Shown here piece by piece: positions 60,640-64,000 of a DNA stretch of 64,000 nt. The stretch lies in NCBI RefSeq assembly GCF_024679095.1, contig NC_066553.1:7656376-7720375 (forward strand). The letters are read 5' to 3'. Positions within the stretch are counted from its first letter, which is position 1. Each line of letters begins with the position of its first letter. Under the pieces are notes generated by a model. That model did not search any database. It was not told the origin of the DNA and saw nothing but the letters and a program-made list of their open reading frames with translations. Source of the DNA: Eriocheir sinensis. Taxonomy: Eukaryota; Arthropoda; Malacostraca; Decapoda; Varunidae. A program made the position numbers and the translations under genes.

Positions 60640-60895
60640 CGAAGCGACGAAATAATCACAAGAATAATAATCACTGAGATGGTATGAACACGTGGTGAGA
60701 ATAGAAGATGATTATACGCAAGTGATGAGAATATATGTTGAGTAGAGAAAGGGAGGGAGACCAAGGACCAGGTGGGTGGATTATGTAAAGGAAGACATGA
60801 GAACAACAATGAAATATAGCTACTACTAAGCAGACCACAGTGATGGAGCCTCATACGCAAGGGTAAACCCATCTGATGTGGGAAATAATGCTAAA
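60640..60895 (+). pseudogene. RTE-like LINE C-terminal fragment, decayed
   Basis: Frames give RWYEHVVRIEDDYTQVMRI and RKGGRPRTRWVDYVKEDMRT. 'RWYGHV-RM' and 'GRPR-RW-D-VKEDM' are C-terminal LINE motifs. It has stops and lacks the RT core. Confidence 0.6.
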
Positions 60896-61534
60896 GAAGA
60901 TTTTGCTTCTCATAACATTTTCATCATTTGATAGGTTAAAACATGATAGAGTGCCGCTTGGATTTACGAAAGTAATAAACACTACATCACAGACTTATAA
61001 ATGATTAGGGAAAATCGGATTAAATTTAAGGTGAGCTCGCTGTCATGCTCCCACGAGCCATTGTTTGTAATTGTTGGACAAGCAAACACCCAACTATCTC
61101 AATTAAGAAACAGATCCACAGACTCCGAAGAAATATATATTTATGCCACAGGAGGACTCTAGTTCATAGATTTGTAATTCCATAGATAATTAATGTAAGA
61201 ACGTTCCCCACAATGATTATGTTTACATAATCATAAATGGATGAGTTGCAGACTCTCCTATGACATAATGTTTTGCTTCTTTCGAGGCTGTGGATTTCTT
61301 TCTTACTGTAGTTATTTTTACATATTATAAACGGGTGACTTGTAAACATTCCAGTGATTTACATGCCGAGCGAGAGAAGCGCACGGAACATATGCAGCAC
61401 CATCAGTCTGCGTGCGTGCGTGCGTGCGAGCCTGAATACATGAGTTCATACGGGTTTCTCTTTGTCAAGGGCTCATTCGGCCCTGCAAAAACTTATGAAA
61501 GCTCGTAAAATCCAGGGGCTTCACGAAAAATAGG
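60896..61534. other. unassigned; (GTGC)n at about 61410-61430
   Basis: A small palindrome ATGATTATG-TTTA-CATAATCAT at 61213-61234 and a short GTGC repeat. Nothing else was recognised. Confidence 0.35.
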
Positions 61535-62477
61535 TTTTTTTTTTTTTTTTTTTTTTTTTTGGCAACAAAGGAGACGGCTCAAGGACAACAAAAAGAATGT
61601 AGAAAAAAAAAGCCCGCTACTCACCGCTCCCACAACAGACAAAAGTAAGGAATGGCCAAAAGAGAGGACAATTTTGGGTGGAGAGGTGTTTTGATGCACT
61701 CTTCTTGAAGGAGGTTAAGTCATAGGCAGGAGAAAATACAGACGAAGGAAGGCTGTTCCAGAGTTTACCAGAGTATGGGATGAAAGAGTGAAGATGCTGG
61801 TTAAATCTTGCATAAGGGGTTGGACAGTATATAGGGATGAGCTAGAGTAGAAAGCAAGTTCAGAAGAGCAGTCAGCATGAAAATATTGATAGAAGATAGA
61901 GAGACAACATGGCGGCGGAATTTAAGAGGTAGATGACTGTCGGTAAGAGGAGGATAATTAACGAGACGAAGAGCCTTTGACTCTACTCTGTTCAAGAGAG
62001 CTGTGTGAGTGGAGCCCCCCCCACACATGTGATGAATACTCCATACAAGGGCGGACAAGGCCCCTGTATATGGACTGCATCTGTGATGGGGAGAAGAACT
62101 GGCGAAGACGATTCAGAACGCCCAACCTCGAGGAAGTTGATTTAGTGAGAGAGAAGATATGGAGTTTCCAGTTGAGATTTTGAGTTAAGGATGGGCCGAG
62201 GACGTTAAGTGTAGGAGAAGGTGACAGCTGAGTGTTGTCGAAGAATAGGGGATAGGTGTTTGGAAGATTGTGTCGAGTCGATAGGTGAAGAAATTGAGTT
62301 TTTGAGGCGTTGAAAGACACCAGGTTCTTCTTGCCCCAATCGGAAATGATAGTAAGGTCTGAGGTTCAGCGTTCTGCAGCCTCCAGCCTGGAATCGTATA
62401 GTTCCTGTTGAGTTGGCCTTCTATCAAAAGAAGTTGAGTAATGCAGAGTAGTGTAATCGGCGTAGGAATGGATAGGA

Positions 62478-62482
<5 letters not shown>
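61535..62482 (-). mobile_element. LINE-BS copy 1 of a head-to-tail pair, 5'-truncated
   Basis: The minus strand starts inside RT at NCPIHSYADYTTLHYSTSFD (about 62482-62425). The catalytic YADD reads YADY, so a metal-binding Asp is lost. Then SDWGKKNLVSFNASKTQFLH, NLNWKLHIFSLTKSTSSRLG, LNRLRQFFSPSQMQSIYRGL, VRPCMEYSSHVWGG, the C-terminal region, and the 3' UTR ending in the poly(A) tail (T run 61535-61560). A few frameshifts split it into three open frames. Confidence 0.85.
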
Positions 62483-62483
<1 letters not shown>

Positions 62484-62516
<33 letters not shown>

Positions 62517-63525
62517 GCAGAGGAGTCAGTTCAAGGGCATAAAAAAAGGAAACAAATGTGAAAAAAAAGCCCGCTACTCACTGCTCCTAAAAAGAGTTAG
62601 AGGAGTGGCCGAAAGATAGGTCAATTTCGGGAGGAGAGGTGTCCTGATACCCTCCTCTTGAAAGAGTTCAAGTCGTAGGCAGGAAGAAATACAGATGAAG
62701 GAAGATTGTTCCAGAGTTTACCAGCGTGAGGGATGAAAGAGTGACGATGCTGGTTAACTCTTGCGTAAGGGATTTGGACAGTAAAGGGATGAGCTTGAGT
62801 AGAAAGTCGTGTGTGGCGATGCCGCGGGAGTGGGGGAGGCATGCAGTTAGCAAGTTCAGAAGATCAGTCAGCATGAAAATATCGATAGAAGATAGAGAGG
62901 CAACATGGCGGAGAAATTTAAGAGGTAGAAGACTATCAGTAAGAGGAGGAGAGCTGATGAGACGAAGAGCCTTAGACTCCACTCTGTCCAAGAGAGCTAT
63001 GTGAGTGGAGCCCCCCCACACGTGAGATGCATACTCCATACGAGGGCGGACAAGGATGGATAGCAGCTGTGTGGGGGAGAAGAACTGGCGGAGAGGTACA
63101 GAACGCCCAGCCTCGAGGAAGCTGATTTAGTAAGAGAAGAGATATGAAGTTTCCAGTTGAGATTTTGAGTTAAGGATAGACCGAGGATGTTTAGTGTTGA
63201 AGAAGGTGATAGCTGGGTGTTGTCAAAGAATAGGGGATAGTTGTTTGGAAGATTGTGTCGAGTGGATAGGTGGAGAAAGTGTGTTTTTGAGGCGTTGAAG
63301 GACACCAGGTTCTTCTTGCCCCAATCGGAAATAACAGCAAGGTCTGAGGCTAAACGTTCTGTTGCCTCCATCCTGGAATCGTTTAGTTCCTGTTGGGTTG
63401 GTCTTCTATTAAAAGAAGTTGAGTGATGCAGAGTCATCAGCGTAAGAATGGATAGAACAGTTCGTTTTGGAAAGAAGATCATCAATGAACAACAGAAAGA
63501 GAGTGGGAGATATGTAGTTGTATGG
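62484..63525 (-). mobile_element. LINE-BS copy 2 of the head-to-tail pair, 5'-truncated
   Basis: The minus strand starts at SPTLFLLFIDDLLSKTNC (about 63520-63465). Then HSYADDSA (about 63445-63420, catalytic YADD intact), with a frameshift immediately after. Then SDLAVISDWGKKNLVSFNAS, LNWKLHISSLTKSASSRLGV, a further frameshift, MEYASHVWGGSTHIALLDRV, ANARV-type tail, GKLWNNLPSSVFLPAYDLNS and KRRVSGHLSSRN, stop, and a 3' UTR with poly(A) (T run 62484-62513). That poly(A) tail touches the 5' end of copy 1 without spacer. Confidence 0.85.
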
Positions 63526-63870
63526 ACATCCAAGATTATATCTCGAAGATGATAACCAAGCTGGAGAACCAGAACACCTACAGGGAGCAGCGAGCTGGGG
63601 CAGCAGCGGAAAAAAGTAAAAAGTTTAACACAACAGCAAGAAGGATTCTCACAAGACGAGAGGTGGGAAAAGCTGCTGCCGCTGTTGAAAGAAAACCTCG
63701 ATGATCTGACAATGAGAGGCTCACCCAAGACCCACATGTTTGAGGTCCTTCCACGGCTCATCACGTCAGGCATAGAGAGTGCCCCACACCGCTTGGCCAG
63801 GCAGCTTAGGGTAATTTTTGTCTTCGGCGCTAGGCAAAATCAGCGGCGCACACCTCAGAAACTCCAATAA
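63526..63870 (+). CDS. unrecognised open frame pair (possible ORF1 or host exon)
   Basis: Two overlapping plus frames. Frame A (63522-63704) reads MDIQDYISKMITKLENQNTY, then QRAGAAAEKSKK and ARRILTRREVGKAAAAVERK: a charged, helical, coiled-coil-like segment. Frame B (63685-63870) reads MKENLDDLTMRGSPKTHMFE and VLPRLITSGIESAPHRLARQ. I do not recognise either. Composition looks more protein-like than the neighbouring DNA. It could be transposon ORF1 material, part of an exon, or chance. The LINE-BS copy stops where this starts. Confidence 0.25.
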
Positions 63871-64000
63871 CTTAATTAAAAGAGAGAATAGGTGGTGTGA
63901 GCATGAAAGACAAAAAAAGTTAATAATTTTCCTTCATGTCAAATCCTTATTTACCAACGTCCCTTAAGATGGGGCCTTAAAGGCAGTCCAAAAGTGCTGG
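63871..64000. other. unassigned
   Basis: Nothing was recognised at the window end. Confidence 0.3.

Overview
The window looks like intergenic or intronic DNA from an arthropod, most probably a decapod crustacean and perhaps a brachyuran crab. This rests on two things: the very high density of long, pure di- and trinucleotide microsatellites, and the recurring LINE and tRNA-SINE families, which I recognise as crustacean-type. The species call is inference. I found no intact host protein-coding gene, no rRNA and no functional tRNA. Almost every open frame longer than 60 codons is a translated microsatellite, a transposon remnant or chance. The best hints of host genes are a promoter plus non-coding first-exon signature near 9.0-9.2 kb on the minus strand, and a CCAAT/GC-box/TATA cluster near 59.1 kb on the plus strand.

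Layout. 0-9 kb: a SINE remnant, GC-rich patches and very large microsatellites, including about 1 kb of TTA/TAG/AAT/ACT repeats. 9-16.6 kb: the promoter candidate, a decayed LINE, a purine-only tract with an internal duplication, a TTAA-flanked MITE, a LINE 3' end with a (CA)n tail, a tRNA-Val-like SINE, a CR1/L2-like reverse transcriptase (RT) remnant and a defective PIF/Harbinger element. 17-24 kb: SINEs of two families, several of them set inside (GT)n arrays, a 166-bp satellite, and a long inverted repeat broken by a hAT MITE. 24-37 kb: MITEs, two of which grew internal tandem arrays, a 1.06-kb hAT element carrying a BED zinc-finger relic, and GATA/GACA repeats. 37-52 kb: nested SINE/MITE insertions, RTE and CR1 fragments, two adjacent perfect palindromes, and a (CA)(TA)(TG) palindromic microsatellite. 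53-57 kb: a 33-bp minisatellite with decayed flanks and more TTAA-element and foldback remnants. 57-64 kb: SINE, MITE and hAT pieces and two head-to-tail copies of one LINE.

Repeat families named here for cross-reference: SINE-A (4 copies), SINE-B (5), SINE-C (5), SINE-V (1), SINE-E (1), MITE-D (8, about 215 bp), TTAA-RT (3 copies of 240-241 bp carrying an RT fragment), MITE-F (2), LINE-BS (crab 'transposon BS-like' non-LTR), CR1/L2-like LINE, and RTE-like LINE.

The main biological signal is how these parts interact. Retroposon 3' tails coincide with microsatellites ((CA)n, (AGT)n, (TA)n), MITE interiors have twice become tandem arrays, and a fixed 240-bp TTAA-flanked unit carries a piece of LINE reverse transcriptase. 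All boundaries were read by eye and are good to a few bases only where a target-site duplication (TSD) is quoted.
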